Part shown: positions 20,466 to 31,983 of the stretch, piece by piece | How positions within the stretch are numbered: position 1 is the stretch's first letter | Layout: the number at the start of each line of letters is the position of its first letter | From: Globisporangium splendens | Lineage: Eukaryota; Oomycota; Peronosporomycetes; Pythiales; Pythiaceae | DNA: 64,000 nt | Direction: 5' to 3' | Assembly: GCA_006386115.1 (NCBI GenBank) | Contig: VFIW01000003.1 | Location: forward strand, 372,001 to 436,000 | Translations under genes and position numbers: made by a program | Notes under the pieces: generated by a model | Databases searched by the model: none | What the model was told of the DNA's origin: nothing | Seen by the model: only the letters and a program-made list of their open reading frames with translations

Positions 20466-22452
20466 ATGGCCACTTCGTACGCGGCGTGGGCCAAGTACGA
20501 CGTCGAGGAGGAGCTCGCGCGCGTGGACGCGCAGGCGCAAGACGACGAGCGGCGGTGGCAGCAGCAGCAGCAGACGCGCGCCAAGCAGCGCGTGGAAAGC
20601 GACGTCTCGGCGTCCGCGCAGCAGTCGGCCGAGGTGCTCGCGGCGCGCGCCGCGGTCGCCGCATTAAAAGCCAAAGCGCGCGCCAAGAAGGCTGGCAACA
20701 GGGTCCAAGAGGCGAGTCAAGCGGCTAACAGCAGTGCAGGAAATGATGTCGCAGTGCGATCTAGCGCATTGGTGAGTGACCAGGATGGAGAGACACATCA
20801 GGAGCCAATGGCAACGGCCATGCGACTGGCAGAGCATGCAGCGCTGTTCAAGAAGAAGCATACGCTGATCACGCAGATTATGGAGAACCGGCGGCTCGGT
20901 GAAGCGATTTTGCGTGACAAGACAGGCGTGAAAGACGCAAAGTGCAGCGAAGAAGAACGAGGGAGCATGAAAAAAGACGCGCTGAAGCATTTTGAGACCG
21001 CGTTGAAGAGCGCGATGGATCTGGAGAAGATCGTGCCGGAGCTCCTCGAAGCCGAGAAAGAGCAGAAGGAGCAAAGAACAACGACAGAAAGCCAACCTAT
21101 CGATGATGCACAACTCAATGAACTAAAAGGGAAGAGCTCTGGTTGTGGCGATGATCATTGTCATCACGATCATGGTCACACCCACGAAGGCCATTCCTGT
21201 GGCCACACGTCCGCAAAGAAAGCAGACGTGTTGCCGAAAGCGAATGACGTGGGGGCTATTGTGGGAATGTTTTTCAAGGACATTTATATCGGCATTGGTA
21301 CGTGTCATCTGAACGAAAGTCGGCTCGCAGTCGCGTCTGAGGCGTTCAAGGAAGTGCTGCTACGCGACGACCGCGACGTGCACGCGTGGGTGGGTCGTGG
21401 GAAAGCGTTCGAGCAAATGGACGCAAACCTTCTCGCGATGTTGCACTTTAGCCGAGCCAAGAGCTTGGTAAGTACCCATTGCATTCTCTGGAATTTTTCG
21501 TGCATCAACTATCTGGAGCTGTATTCACTTACGATGACTGTGCTTTATCCCACAGGACTCCCAGGATGAGCGTGCAAGCGAGGCTTTAGAGAGAGTGAAG
21601 GATGCTCTTCTCTCTGGCGCAGACGATGTCATGAGTGTGTATCTCTTTTGCATGTGTGTTGTAACGAATTTGGCATATTCGTCACTCATGCTATTCTGTG
21701 AACACTCGCACGTATAGGCGGTAGCACTATCAGACAACAAGTCGAAGAGCGCACGCAGTCCAAGCCACTGAAAGCCGTGCTCGACAGTATCCGCTTGGTG
21801 TTTCGAGAAGCCAATGTGCTGATGCTGGAGGGTTTCTTCCAGTACGCGATCCCGAAATACCAGATTGTGCTAGGATGCATCGACTTTGTGTGTCAGAACC
21901 CCGTGTTAGTCGAAGCGGATGGCAAAGCCTATGCGAAGGCGATTCGCGCTTCCCTGAATCAGGTGCGCCATAGATGTAGACGCTGCATCTCCTCCCATTC
22001 TTATGATAACCAGTCCAGCTTGCACGTGCGTGTGTGTTTTCTGTTCTCTGTCATTTTAGCTTAGAACATCGTGCCACTTGAATATCGCCGGCGGGTACCA
22101 AGAAATGCAAAAAGGGCAAACGAAGGCGCTCGAGTACTGCCAGCAAGCGCTTGGAGACGATGCGAGTGACGTGGAAAGCAGCGTCAGCATCACCGACAGC
22201 GCGTACCACTTTCGAATGGGCCAACTCTATCGATCTGTCTATGATTATGAACGCTCGGTGCAGCACTTGACGAAGTCAAAGACCTTACTGAGCTCTCAAG
22301 CACAATTTTCCTCTACGTCACCAAATCTGCCAAGTGTGATTAAGAAAATTGACAATGAGATCGACCGGTGTGAGTTTGATCGCAGCCAGTACGACGTGGC
22401 GTACATTCGATCTCGCCTCGTGGCTGAGTTCAAGCCTTCGACGGTAGCATGA
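20466..22452 (+). CDS. TPR-like protein with His/Cys-rich insert
   Basis: Four exons fit with consistent phases: 20466-21467, 21556-21634, 21718-21962 and 22060-22452, giving 572 residues. The introns are GT-AG and 83-97 bp long. The start MATSYAAWAKYDVEEEL is chosen because upstream sequence in the frame looks non-coding. The N-terminal part is Ala/Gln/Lys-rich helix. A metal-binding-like insert at about residues 225-250 contains CGDDHCHHDHGHTHEGHSC. After it, helical pairs (GIGTCHLNES..., AWVGRGKAFEQMDANLLAMLHF) resemble tetratricopeptide repeats, and the C-terminal exon has a similar pair (YHFRMGQLYRSVYDYERSVQHL). TPR proteins usually scaffold complexes; the partner is unknown. No catalytic domain is visible. 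Confidence 0.8.
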
Positions 22453-22514
22453 CTTTTACCAGAAAAGCACTAGTTATTTGAGTGTCTTTTGTTTTTTGGT
22501 TAATGGATGTAGCT

Positions 22515-23615
22515 TCAAATCGTCGCGACAAGTTTCTGGTGCGATCTGGTTCGACTCTTTATGTCGTTTGCTGCGTCGCATTGCAGTCTCGTCGTCGTTG
22601 TCGACTCTGTTGGCGACAAGAATGCATCCAAGCCCAGCAAATCCACGCTTGTCGTCGTGAATGAGGGCTCTTGCCGCATGCTTTTGCTTTCTCGTCTGCT
22701 AACTCGACTGCTGTCGGTCGATCTGGAACTAGTAGAAGACGTACTCGACGTTCGGCTTGAGCCTGAGCTGTGTCTGCTGCCGTACGGAGACTCGTCCTTT
22801 GCCTCATCGAGTGCGCTCTCAGTGTGGGTGACGATCTTGGACGCGAGGTCGTCTTCCCACATTGGTCCCATGGGGAGAGAATCCGTGTACTTGGGTGGCT
22901 GCCTCTCGTCTCGGAACGACAGACTGTCGCTCGAGCAGCTTGTGCTGTCAGCTGTGCGCTCTTCGCCTTTTGGCGATGGGTATGCACTTCGCAAGCCTCG
23001 ATCAGAAAGGCTTTGGTGCAGCTTCTGAGCAGTGCGTCGGACATGGAACAGCTCGCGCTCGTGGACCGCGAGATGAGAAATCTCGGATGCTGTCTTGCGG
23101 ACACCTGCGCCGATGTCCAAGTGCTTGCTGAACTTGTACTGGTCAAACTCGACGCGATTGTAGTCCGACCCAAGCTCGTCGAAGAAATGCATGCGCACCG
23201 AGTCTTGACAGTCCTTGAGCACTTGGATCGATCCGTTGGCCAGCAAGTAATGGAGCAGGTTCAGATCCTAGAGTGTACGAGACGCTTAGCTCCATCTTCA
23301 TCCAGTGCAGATCTACTCACTCAATCGCACCTTTTTCATCAGGTTCGGGTCGTGCTGCGCGTCTAGCAGGATATCCCAGATGCGGCTCATGATGGACGGG
23401 TAGTCCACGATGTTGTGCGTGCGAGACGCAAAATCGTTCATCACGTACATCGGGATCGCGACCGCACAGCAGTTCTTCGGCGAGAACAACACGACGTCAT
23501 CATACAAAGGCAGGTGCTGGTCCAGCAGGATCTCGACGGGGCTCTTGGGTTCTCCCCGGATCGCCAGTTTGACCTTGTCGATCACTTCATCAAGGGCAGC
23601 GCGCAAGCGATCCAT
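22515..23615 (-). CDS. ENTH/epsin-like protein
   Basis: Two exons, 23615-23331 and 23267-22515, are joined by a 63-bp GT-AG intron in phase 0 and give 345 residues. The N-terminal 150 residues are helical with an epsin-type ENTH signature: YPSIMSRIWDILLDA, then NLLHYLLANGSIQVL, then a GAGVRKTASEISHL segment. ENTH domains bind phosphoinositides and bend membranes in clathrin-dependent trafficking. The C-terminal half is Ser/Thr/Arg-rich and disordered, as in epsins. It contains LLGLDAFLSP, somewhat like adaptor- or clathrin-binding peptides. No ubiquitin-interacting motif is evident. ANTH-type proteins are the main alternative. Confidence 0.68.
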
Positions 23616-24333
23616 ACTGGGTAGGGATGGTGGCTTTCGTTGTATTATATCCTGTGTGCAAATCGAAGGCTCACGACCTCAAATGCTGAAATCGTACGCG
23701 TTGATAGCAAATGTGGGGGTGTGAGCAAAGACGCTTGGACACTGTGCATCAGTGCCAGGCAGCTGTTGTGGCGCCTGCGACACACAAACTCAGCAGCATC
23801 TCACGCTTTGGAAATGTGATCTTATCGCAAGTATAAATAGTGCTTCATGATATGGGCACTCGCACAGCATAAAAACAACAACAACAACAGCAACCCATCA
23901 CTTGCAAATCCACACACACACACACACACGAATGGCCAAATGTAGCCATGTCTAAAAACGAATGATTTACGGTCGAGGCTGCATTCACGGGCACAGACCG
24001 TAAATACCTTCCTGTCGAAAAGCAACAACTGTCAAATATGTCAAGTGCATGCTGTGACCGCATCAGACAGAATAACTGAAAGTGAGCGCGTCAAACGGTA
24101 CACCTCAAACTTGTCAAGAACGTAGAAATGTATACTGCATGCGACTCAATAATAAAAGACACCAATCAATGCGTGTCATACGGTACACCCCTTCGAACTC
24201 GATCTGTCGTTTGGTGCTGCTGGCTGGCTGGCTGGTTGGCTCAAGAGGTTTCGAGCGGCAAAGCGAGCAAACGGCATTGCGGCGGTGAGTGGCGTCCGGA
24301 CAACTGCACCACCACATACACACAGTTACAGCC
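23616..24333. other. Divergent intergenic region with simple repeats
   Basis: It separates the ENTH-like gene from NOL6. It holds an ACA/CA-rich stretch with (CA)n at 23911-23929 and a CTGG tandem run near 24218-24238. No gene is supportable. Confidence 0.6.
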
Positions 24334-27300
24334 ATGACGAGCGTGAAGACTCCGCTGCAGACGGCGGGTGCGGCCGCGACAGCCAACGGCGACGTGGACG
24401 TGCAGCAGCTGCGGAAGGTGCTCTCCAAGTACGCGCTGCCGAGCGCCAGCGAGCTGCGCCACCTGCACTCGGCGGACCCGACCAACTCGTACCGGTCGTC
24501 GTTCTTCCGCCTCCAGGTCGACCAGCTGCTGGAGGCCGTGCACAACAAGCCGAGCGCCAAGTCGTCGGCGGGCATCCAGTCGCTGCTGTTCGAGGTCAAG
24601 AACATCCTCGACGGCGTCGCGGATCAGCAGGTGACGCAGGAGGCGCTGCAAGCCAAGGGATTGCACCTGCGCAACCACGTCAAGCGCAAGGAGATCGTGC
24701 TGCCGTTCCACAAGCCGACACGACTGGATATCGTCGGCAGCTTCATCTTGAAGAACATGGCGTATGCGAAGAAGACCACCTCCGAGTACGGCGTGTTCAC
24801 GGTGGACATTGCCATCGAGATGCCGGGCGACTGCTTCCTGCCAAAGGATTTTGCTAACTACCGGTACTTTGACAAGCGCAATTTGTACCTCGGTGTGCTC
24901 GTCGCGGAAATGCAAAGCCGTCCCAAGCTGTTCAGCAAAGTCACGCTCGCGGGCTTCAACGGCGAATACGAAAAGCCTATTGCGATGCTGCACGTGAACC
25001 CTGCGCATCTGTCGGAGCTCGGCATCAAAGGCACCAAGATGTGCATTCGCCTCCTCCCAGTGATCACGTCCGACGTGTTCAAGCTCTCGAAATTGGCGCC
25101 GTCGCGCAACAACATTCGTCACGACCCAGACATGACCGAGGAAGAGATGAAGCAGTGCCGCACGCCACTGTACAACAACTCGATCCTGGAAGACATGATG
25201 GTGCGCCAGCACACGCGCGAGCTGCACGCGGCGCTCACCGAGTCGCCTCAGTTTGCGGAAGCGTGCATCTTGGCGAAAGTGTGGGTTCGCCAGCGCGGCT
25301 TCCACAAAACCCAGGACTCCGTGAACGGATTCCTCGTCTCCATGCTATTGCTGTATTTATATTTGAAGAAGCGCATCCACGCGCAAACGCCGTCGGACCA
25401 GATGTTCAAGGTACTCGTGCAGTTCATCGCGAGCCACAAGTTGGAGAGCGAGCCATTGCAGTTTCCACCGACGGAGGGCGGTGTGGTGCTCACGACCGAA
25501 GGTCTCCAGACGTTCCAGTCGTCGTTTGAGCTCGTAGTCTTGGACTCGTCGGGCCGCCTGAACCTGTTTGGCCGCATCACGAAGAGCGCATGGAAGGAGC
25601 TGCAAAACTGCGCCAAGGACTCGGTAAAGCTCATTCAGCACTGCTCAATGGACGACTTCCGTGCGCTGTTCATCAAGAAGAACGAGTTCTGGGCACGCTA
25701 CGACCAGTACTTCTGGTTCCCTGCTCCCGCAAAGGTCGACGATGCCGATGACGAGACGTACAGTGTCGAAGAGAAGCGCCGCATTAACGACATGGGGCTC
25801 GAGCGGTTCTGGAGCTACAAGCTTCAGTCGATCCTGTCCAAGGCTTTGACCGACCGTGTGCACCTGGTTCGTCCAATTCTGGACGACGCGGTTGAGTGGA
25901 CGATGAATGGCGAGTCGCTCCCCCCTCGACGCAAGGTCGCGGTGGGTCTGCGCATTGATCCTGACAATGCCTGGCGCATTGTGGACAAGGGTCCAGCGGC
26001 CGACGACAAGCAAGCGAGTCTCGAATACCGTCAATTCTGGAAGGGCAAGTCCGAACTTCGTCGTTTCAAGGACGGCGCAATCATCGAAGCCGTGGTGTGG
26101 GACGAGATCTCCCCAGACACAAAGCACCGCGTGCTCGACGCGATCGTGCGCTTCATCTCGATGGCGCATTGTCCTCAGCTGACGTCGTCCGATATGATTA
26201 AGACCTCGAACGCGTCGCTGTACTCGGCGCTCAGTGTGGAAGAAGTGCCTGCGATCTCGACCAAGAAGAGCTCGGGCTTGAGCGCGTCCTTCGAGTCCAC
26301 AATGAACTCGGTGTCCAAGTTGTGGGTCATCTTCAACGGCTTTGCCAAGACGCTGCGTGATTTGGACTCGCTGCCGATTAAGGTCATCGATGTGATTCCT
26401 GTGCATCCAGGCTTCCGATACACGAGTTTGTTCCCCGTACAGCCACATCCGCTTGCATTCTCCAAGGGTGAGCAGACGACGGCGGCGCCGATGGCGCATG
26501 TGAACACGGTGCTCGAGCCGCTCGTGCTGCATCTCAAATTTGAGCGATCGTCGTCGTGGCCAAACGAGAAGGAGGCGTTGCTGCATGCGAAGACGGGCTT
26601 CTACGTGCAGATCGCGCACGAGCTCGAGACGCACAAGAAGCTTCGATGCGAAGTCGCGCGAGACGGCATTGACGTCTTTGTCAGCGGCTACGTGTTCCGT
26701 TTGGCGATCCACAGTGAGAAGGAACTCGGAATCGTCACTGGTGCTGCCGGAGTCAAGAAGGTCGCGCTCGTGAACTCGCCCGAGTACGTCGCGACGAAGC
26801 AGGAGGTCGAGTACTTGTCCAAGCACGCGAACACGATCCACGCCCTCCACTCCAAGAACACATCGTTTGGACCAACCGTCCGTCTCGCGCAGCGGTGGTT
26901 AGCAGACAAGTTCCTGAGCAACACGCTGCGCGTCGAAGCGATTGAGCTCATGGTCGCGCACATTTTCATCAACTCGAGCGAGACGACGACGCCACACTCG
27001 GTCCTGTCCGGTTTCCTTCGATTCCTCAAACTTCTCGCGAGCTACGACTGGCAGCAGGCGCCACTGGCGGTGGATCTGAACGGCACCTTGGACGACACCA
27101 AGCAGCGGGAGATCGTCAAGCGCTTCGAGGCGTCCAGTGTCAGTCCATTGACCCACCCGGCACTGTTTATCGCTGCGGATTACGAAGACATGGACTGCCT
27201 GTCGAGCTGGACCCGATTCTCCCCAGACAAGGTGATCCTGCAGCGGCTCGTTTCGCTGGCGCAAACGTCGTACGATTCACTGGTGCAGTGGCTCGCGCAT

Positions 27301-27810
27301 GGCGCGTCGAACTCCGGGTGGAAGCCCGCGTTCGCATCGTCCAAGTTCGAATTTGACGCGATCATCGAGCTGTCGACAGAGCGTTTGCCAGCCAAGAAGA
27401 TGAAGATCGGCGACGCCAAGAAGCACGCGTTCACGTCTCCCGTGTACAAGAACATGAACCTGACCGCCGTGCCGGTGCTGATCGGCTTTGACCCCGTGCA
27501 GCAGCTGCTGGACGACCTGACCGCGCGATTCGGCCACCTGGCGCTGTTCTTCATCAATGGCGTCGATCGCAGCGCGATTCTGTTGACCTGGAAACCGCTA
27601 GCGTTCCTGCCAACCAAGTTCCGCGCCATCACTTCGAACTGCCTCGTGACGCTGCCAAAGACTCAGGACGGCATGACGACTACTGATGGAGGAGGTGCTG
27701 GCTCGCGCAGCTACGCTGTGCCCAACGTCTTTGAGGTGCTCTCGGAGATCCAACGCATGAGCGAGGGCATGGTCGAGTCCATTGCGCTGCACCCATTTCA
27801 CCAGGCTTAA
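24334..27810 (+). CDS. NOL6: Nucleolar protein 6 / Utp22 / Nrap (ribosome biogenesis)
   Basis: One exon encodes 1158 residues, close to the usual 1100-1200 for this family. NOL6/Utp22 is part of the small-subunit processome UTP-C module and acts in early 18S rRNA processing in the nucleolus. Family features seen: the LPFHKPTRLDIVGSF and FTVDIAIEMP region of the first nucleotidyltransferase-like (catalytically dead) domain, ILAKVWVRQRGF followed by the GFLVSMLLLYL helix, the downstream LRRFKDGAIIEAVVW block, and RLAQRWLADKF with MVAHIF in the C-terminal half. The ATG at 24334 is the first in frame; the frame is open slightly upstream but without ATG. The whole gene is uninterrupted, and its strong codon bias produces long shadow frames on the other strand. 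Confidence 0.95.
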   Translation: MTSVKTPLQTAGAAATANGDVDVQQLRKVLSKYALPSASELRHLHSADPTNSYRSSFFRLQVDQLLEAVHNKPSAKSSAGIQSLLFEVKNILDGVADQQVTQEALQAKGLHLRNHVKRKEIVLPFHKPTRLDIVGSFILKNMAYAKKTTSEYGVFTVDIAIEMPGDCFLPKDFANYRYFDKRNLYLGVLVAEMQSRPKLFSKVTLAGFNGEYEKPIAMLHVNPAHLSELGIKGTKMCIRLLPVITSDVFKLSKLAPSRNNIRHDPDMTEEEMKQCRTPLYNNSILEDMMVRQHTRELHAALTESPQFAEACILAKVWVRQRGFHKTQDSVNGFLVSMLLLYLYLKKRIHAQTPSDQMFKVLVQFIASHKLESEPLQFPPTEGGVVLTTEGLQTFQSSFELVVLDSSGRLNLFGRITKSAWKELQNCAKDSVKLIQHCSMDDFRALFIKKNEFWARYDQYFWFPAPAKVDDADDETYSVEEKRRINDMGLERFWSYKLQSILSKALTDRVHLVRPILDDAVEWTMNGESLPPRRKVAVGLRIDPDNAWRIVDKGPAADDKQASLEYRQFWKGKSELRRFKDGAIIEAVVWDEISPDTKHRVLDAIVRFISMAHCPQLTSSDMIKTSNASLYSALSVEEVPAISTKKSSGLSASFESTMNSVSKLWVIFNGFAKTLRDLDSLPIKVIDVIPVHPGFRYTSLFPVQPHPLAFSKGEQTTAAPMAHVNTVLEPLVLHLKFERSSSWPNEKEALLHAKTGFYVQIAHELETHKKLRCEVARDGIDVFVSGYVFRLAIHSEKELGIVTGAAGVKKVALVNSPEYVATKQEVEYLSKHANTIHALHSKNTSFGPTVRLAQRWLADKFLSNTLRVEAIELMVAHIFINSSETTTPHSVLSGFLRFLKLLASYDWQQAPLAVDLNGTLDDTKQREIVKRFEASSVSPLTHPALFIAADYEDMDCLSSWTRFSPDKVILQRLVSLAQTSYDSLVQWLAHGASNSGWKPAFASSKFEFDAIIELSTERLPAKKMKIGDAKKHAFTSPVYKNMNLTAVPVLIGFDPVQQLLDDLTARFGHLALFFINGVDRSAILLTWKPLAFLPTKFRAITSNCLVTLPKTQDGMTTTDGGGAGSRSYAVPNVFEVLSEIQRMSEGMVESIALHPFHQA

Positions 27811-29480
27811 CTAGAATCAGTACAATTTGTTTCTTTGTAGAAAACGAGCCGATGCGACTCGGCTCGGCTTGAGAGTTGTATCATGCTTTTCTTCATTGGC
27901 TGAAAAGCAGAATGCAGAGTGTTTGCTATTTCGTTCTTTTTAGCCAATCGATGAGAAGCATCGGTATGTTGAACCACGCATTTTGATCAATAGCACACAA
28001 CACAAAGCATTTAACGAGACGATGTTGAGCAGCGAGATCATGGAGACGCTGTTTGCCGGGATTGTCTGAACGCGCGTGCTGGCGCAAGATGAGTGACTGC
28101 CGCGCGAGCTCCACGCGGTGTGTAGATCCCGCCGCCGACATTACCACTACGCGAAACAGCAAGAGCTAGGAGAGCATCGCCCGCTGAAAGATTGATATCA
28201 TGATCCTTGACAGTAAAATGCGAATTTGTGTCAAAATGCATGCTTTTGACTCACTGGTTTGCATGCAGTAGTCGTCCGCAAGCGTCTATCTGTAGCAATA
28301 GCGACAGTAATCTCATCGATGAAGACGCGCTCGTACTCTTCTGTCGTCTGAGGACTTTATCGCATATAAACCAGCAGAAATGGTGATCCCAGCCTTCTTG
28401 ACGGAGACGAGGATATTTCTGAAGAGAGTGATTACATGACTGCACTCAAGGACTCTGTGACTGTCAGGTGCCTAGTCGAAGTGTAAGCCTCGAGCATGAT
28501 CCATCGACTTCGCGTTACATAGATAATTGCGCGGCAAAGAGAAGTCGATTTTCTCGAGTTGCCTTTTCAGCGTGCGCGCCAATTTCAAAGAATCTGCTCA
28601 CCACAATGAGAGGTTGCTCCCAGAGTTCACTTTCTAATCGTATCAGTTTGCCTTAGGACACCGCCTCGAAGCGAAGATGGAGTCGTGTGGGCCTCGGTGA
28701 ATGCAGAGCACGCTGCTTTTCGATGTCCTGTCTGCATTATTCAATGCTTTGAATCGTGGTTGTGCTAACCATTCGTCTCGTTGATCGCGTGTATTTGCAT
28801 TGATATGTCGGCGTCGCTTCAACCAGTTTGCGTCCGTGCGCAATGAAAGAACGTGGCTACGTGGAAACCTACTCACTCCACTCTCTCAGAACTCACAACT
28901 CTTGGAAAAGCCCGAGCTCCGAAGCGATATTGCCAGACACACATTAGCAACATCCACACTTATCTCCTCTCTGATTTGATCGATTGGTTGATTTTGTCCA
29001 ACTTGGTGCTTCTGTTTTGCAGACATTTTGCTAGCACAGACTCTGCAGCACTCAGGATCACAGACTCTGCAAAGCTCAGGATCCTCACAAAGCAACCCCA
29101 ATTGCATTTGCTCGTGTCGTGCCATCTGTTGACTCTGACGGCCATGCACAGATAAGCAGAGAAGGCTCGCGTAAAGGAAGCAACGGACAAGTTACAATGT
29201 GCACGAAACGAAAACAGCCAAGCGGTCATCATGGAATGGGACACAGAGTATATTGGAATAGCTCTTTGCGCTAACTGACGAGAACGGTCGAGCACGATGA
29301 AAAAAAAAACGAACTTCATTCATCAAAGTAAAAACAAAGCTAACTTAGGTGTGTGTGTGCACTCTTCAGCTCTGTTTTCCAGCAAGACAAGACGCACCGG
29401 ATAGTGATGGTGCACACCCATCAAGCGATTTATCTGGAAACAGTCGAGGTCCTGCACACAAAACACAAGTCTCAACAAGC
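27811..29480. other. Intergenic region
   Basis: A 1.7 kb stretch with only short frames on both strands. I see no tRNA-like B box in a plausible setting, no repeat and no splice-linked coding. Confidence 0.5.
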
Positions 29481-30086
29481 TCAGGCGCGTGGGGACTTTG
29501 GTGGCGAGGACGAGACCGAGTTTTCCACGATCTTACTGGCAACGACCTTGGTGACATCGCGGCCGACTTCCTTCACGAGACCGCTGATGTCCGAGATGAC
29601 GGCGCCGCTGTTGCTGACAGCTTCCTTCATGGCGCGGTCGATGCGGGATTCTTGGGTCTTCAGGAATGGCGCCAAAAAGGTGTTGTACAAGAACGAAGCA
29701 CCCTGGGTGGATGGCATGAACAGCCACAACAGGAAGCCCAACTTGAACGCGTAGTAGAATGGGATCCAGTACAACAAGAAGTCGGCGAACACTTCAATGA
29801 TGTTGAAGCACGCGTACACGACCCAGTAGGTCAGCCACTGCACGTCGTCCTTCTTGTTTTCCGTCTCGATCGCCTTGAACGAGCAGAACGCTGGGTACAC
29901 GAAGCCGACCAGGTTGCAGATCAGACTGGCGCCGAAGCCGACCAAGAGCAGGAGCAAGAGCACTGTCGAGGCGCCCGCGACCAGGTAGAGCTTCTCCACG
30001 CCAGTGGCGTCCTGCGCCTTCTGCAGGATCGGGAACTTGTCGAGGTCCTTCGACCACTTGTCCAGGTACACTTGCACTTTATCCAT
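29481..30086 (-). CDS. TB2/DP1/HVA22 family ER-shaping protein (REEP5/Yop1-like)
   Basis: This single-exon gene encodes 201 residues. Two hydrophobic hairpin regions, about residues 35-70 and 90-135, flank the conserved family block (CNLVGFVYPAFCSFKAIE, then DDVQWLTYWVVYACF, then YWIPFYYAFKLGFLLWL). These proteins insert as hairpins into the outer ER leaflet and stabilise tubule curvature with reticulons. The N-terminus is amphipathic (MDKVQVYLDKWSKDLDKF), as in Yop1/REEP5. The C-terminal tail has an amphipathic segment and ends in Ser/Pro. Length and layout fit REEP5/6-type members. Confidence 0.93.
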   Translation of the reverse strand: MDKVQVYLDKWSKDLDKFPILQKAQDATGVEKLYLVAGASTVLLLLLLVGFGASLICNLVGFVYPAFCSFKAIETENKKDDVQWLTYWVVYACFNIIEVFADFLLYWIPFYYAFKLGFLLWLFMPSTQGASFLYNTFLAPFLKTQESRIDRAMKEAVSNSGAVISDISGLVKEVGRDVTKVVASKIVENSVSSSPPKSPRA

Positions 30087-31424
30087 CGTTCACGTCTGCG
30101 CTTTCCTTGGGGTGCTGCTGCTGCTTCTTGCGCGTTTTGGAGAGTGAAATAAGTCAGGCTCACTCCCTGCAGTTGAGAATTTGCACCTCACGTTTCTTTT
30201 GGTTTTTTTTTATGTTGGTTTTCAGGGTGTTGCGCCACTCATTCCCAAGCGCAAAAGGTGCGAGATAATGCGTGTCGCATGTGTATGTCGAAAGAGAACG
30301 ATGCGGATTTACATATCCATACAGCAGCAATGTCAAACTATGTGCATGAGCTCCAGCACAATAAAAATGATCCGTCTGTGTCGGAGCAGGGTCCGTCACG
30401 CGCATCAGTATTGATTATGCAAGGGTATGCTTCCTAAAAGGTTCAGTGGGTACGTTCGACAGTGGGATGTCGTGGTCTCTCTCCATCAGAGCTGGATGTC
30501 GATGGAAGGGAGGGAGGATGGATGACTGGCTCATGGACCCGACGGGTTTCCGATGCGACGTAAAAAAGAGGCGAGGAAGATCAGGACGCACTCTCCGGCT
30601 TCAGTTTTATGCAGTGCTCTTTGGCGAATGTCCCCATGCGCATATTCACGAGCATATTCGCCTAGCGTCAGTGTGGCTTGGCTTGTGTACAGGAAGTAGG
30701 TGCCAAGAAGCGCGAAAATAATCAACCCATGTTGCCAGATGGCCACTTTGCTGGCACTGCGTCAAGGAAACAGCTTTCGATGGAATGTTGACGCCAGAAG
30801 AACCAAGGAAACCATATGCTGATCAAAAGAACCCTGGACTGTTTCCTCCCAGACACGATTCTGATTTAGAAGACAATTTACAAAGGGTATGTGTTATGGC
30901 AGGCCAGATTCTTTTTCTCATCCTTTTCTCCTTCCACACAGGCACTTCAATTGCAGCACAAGACGAAACCCCAGCGAAACTTTGCGTCTGTGACTGTGAA
31001 TGCGAATGCCCGAGCGACCCTTCCCGCAGTGGATGGATGCCGCAGCCATTGCTTATCGCACTGTTGGGTAACGCCAATGCGCTTTCTTTCGTGTGCGTTG
31101 TTCTCGACGTTTCATTGCTATTCTTCTCTTTTGTGTGTGCGCGGAACAAAAGCACGCACGCATGCAACTGGTGCCAATGAACCATGCGAAATGGCGGGAC
31201 ACAAAGGCAGTGAGTACGAGTTGTTGTGTGGTTGCTGCATGGCCAATGTTCCTTGTTTGTATTGTTATTCATCGATGCAAAATGGTCGGTTTCGTTGGCA
31301 CACATGCGGATGTAATCTCCGTTCTCCGCCTTGCGATCTCCTGGGCATGGACGGAAGATTGCCACCATAGGCAGCTATCGATTGCATTTGCAGCATGGGT
31401 CTCGTTTTGCACCTGCCTCTTGCA
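30087..31424. other. Intergenic region with weak coding hints
   Basis: No gene is supportable. On the minus strand 30531-30746 is open and would encode a hydrophobic helix (GLIIFALLGTYFLYT), but it has no ATG; it could be an exon entered at an AG near 30754. On the plus strand two frames around 30785-30886 and 30944-31067 could be joined by a GT-AG intron, yet the product resembles nothing I know. Confidence 0.4.
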
Positions 31425-31838
31425 TTAGAAGTCGGAGCAGCGTCCCTTGCGCTCCCAATCGCCAAAGCGCGTGGGTTCCTTGAACTTGCCGCCGCGCTGT
31501 GGACCGCCGTACTCCTTTCCAAGCGGTCCAATGTCCACCACGTCTTCCATGTCATCGTCGTCATCGCTGTCGTCATCACCGTCATGACCGTGGTCGTGAT
31601 CATGGTCGAGGAGCGCCGCCGCAGCATTGGTCTTCGGATCGATCTTGACATGGTCCTCATCATCGTCGCCGTGCAGGAGCATCCGTGATCCTGTGAAAAA
31701 GCGCGCGCGCGCAGCGACAGGCGCAGCAGCCGCCCAGTTGGCTCTCGTTGCCATGAATACCCGTCGCTGGGTCGCTGGAGTGCAATGCATGCCGCTCACG
31801 GCGCGCTGCAGCAGCTTCATCTGCATTTTCGACGCCAT
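31425..31838 (-). CDS. SDHAF4: Succinate dehydrogenase assembly factor 4
   Basis: From the ATG at 31838 the product has 137 residues; an upstream in-frame ATG at 31907 is less likely. The N-terminus is Arg/Ala/Met-rich without acidic residues, as expected for a mitochondrial presequence (MASKMQMKLLQRAV). The last 25 residues carry the family signature GGPQRGG, EPTRFGDWERKGRCSDF. SDHAF4/Sdh8 binds the flavinylated SdhA subunit and shields it from oxidation until it joins SdhB in complex II. Between presequence and signature lies an unusually acidic His/Asp stretch (DHDHDHGHDGDDD). It is divergently transcribed from CYFIP with only 238 bp between start codons. Confidence 0.93.
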   Translation of the reverse strand: MASKMQMKLLQRAVSGMHCTPATQRRVFMATRANWAAAAPVAARARFFTGSRMLLHGDDDEDHVKIDPKTNAAAALLDHDHDHGHDGDDDSDDDDDMEDVVDIGPLGKEYGGPQRGGKFKEPTRFGDWERKGRCSDF

Positions 31839-31983
31839 CGTTCGCCTTCCTTCAAGGAAGTTGGTTCCTTGTCGTTCCAGTGTGTGTTGTGTGTTGTTCC
31901 AATTCATAAAAGTCGCCTAATTTCACGTGGGCCACATAGTATAGCTTGATTGCTTAGTGTGAAGAACATAGTTTAGAGTCGCT

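Noticed and set aside
24241..26850. Minus-strand frames of 354 and 401 codons across NOL6
   Set aside because: They are shadows of strong codon bias in NOL6, with no recognisable domain.
30531..30746. Possible small membrane protein on the minus strand
   Set aside because: The frame has no ATG and no supported upstream exon, so it is only noted within the intergenic entry.
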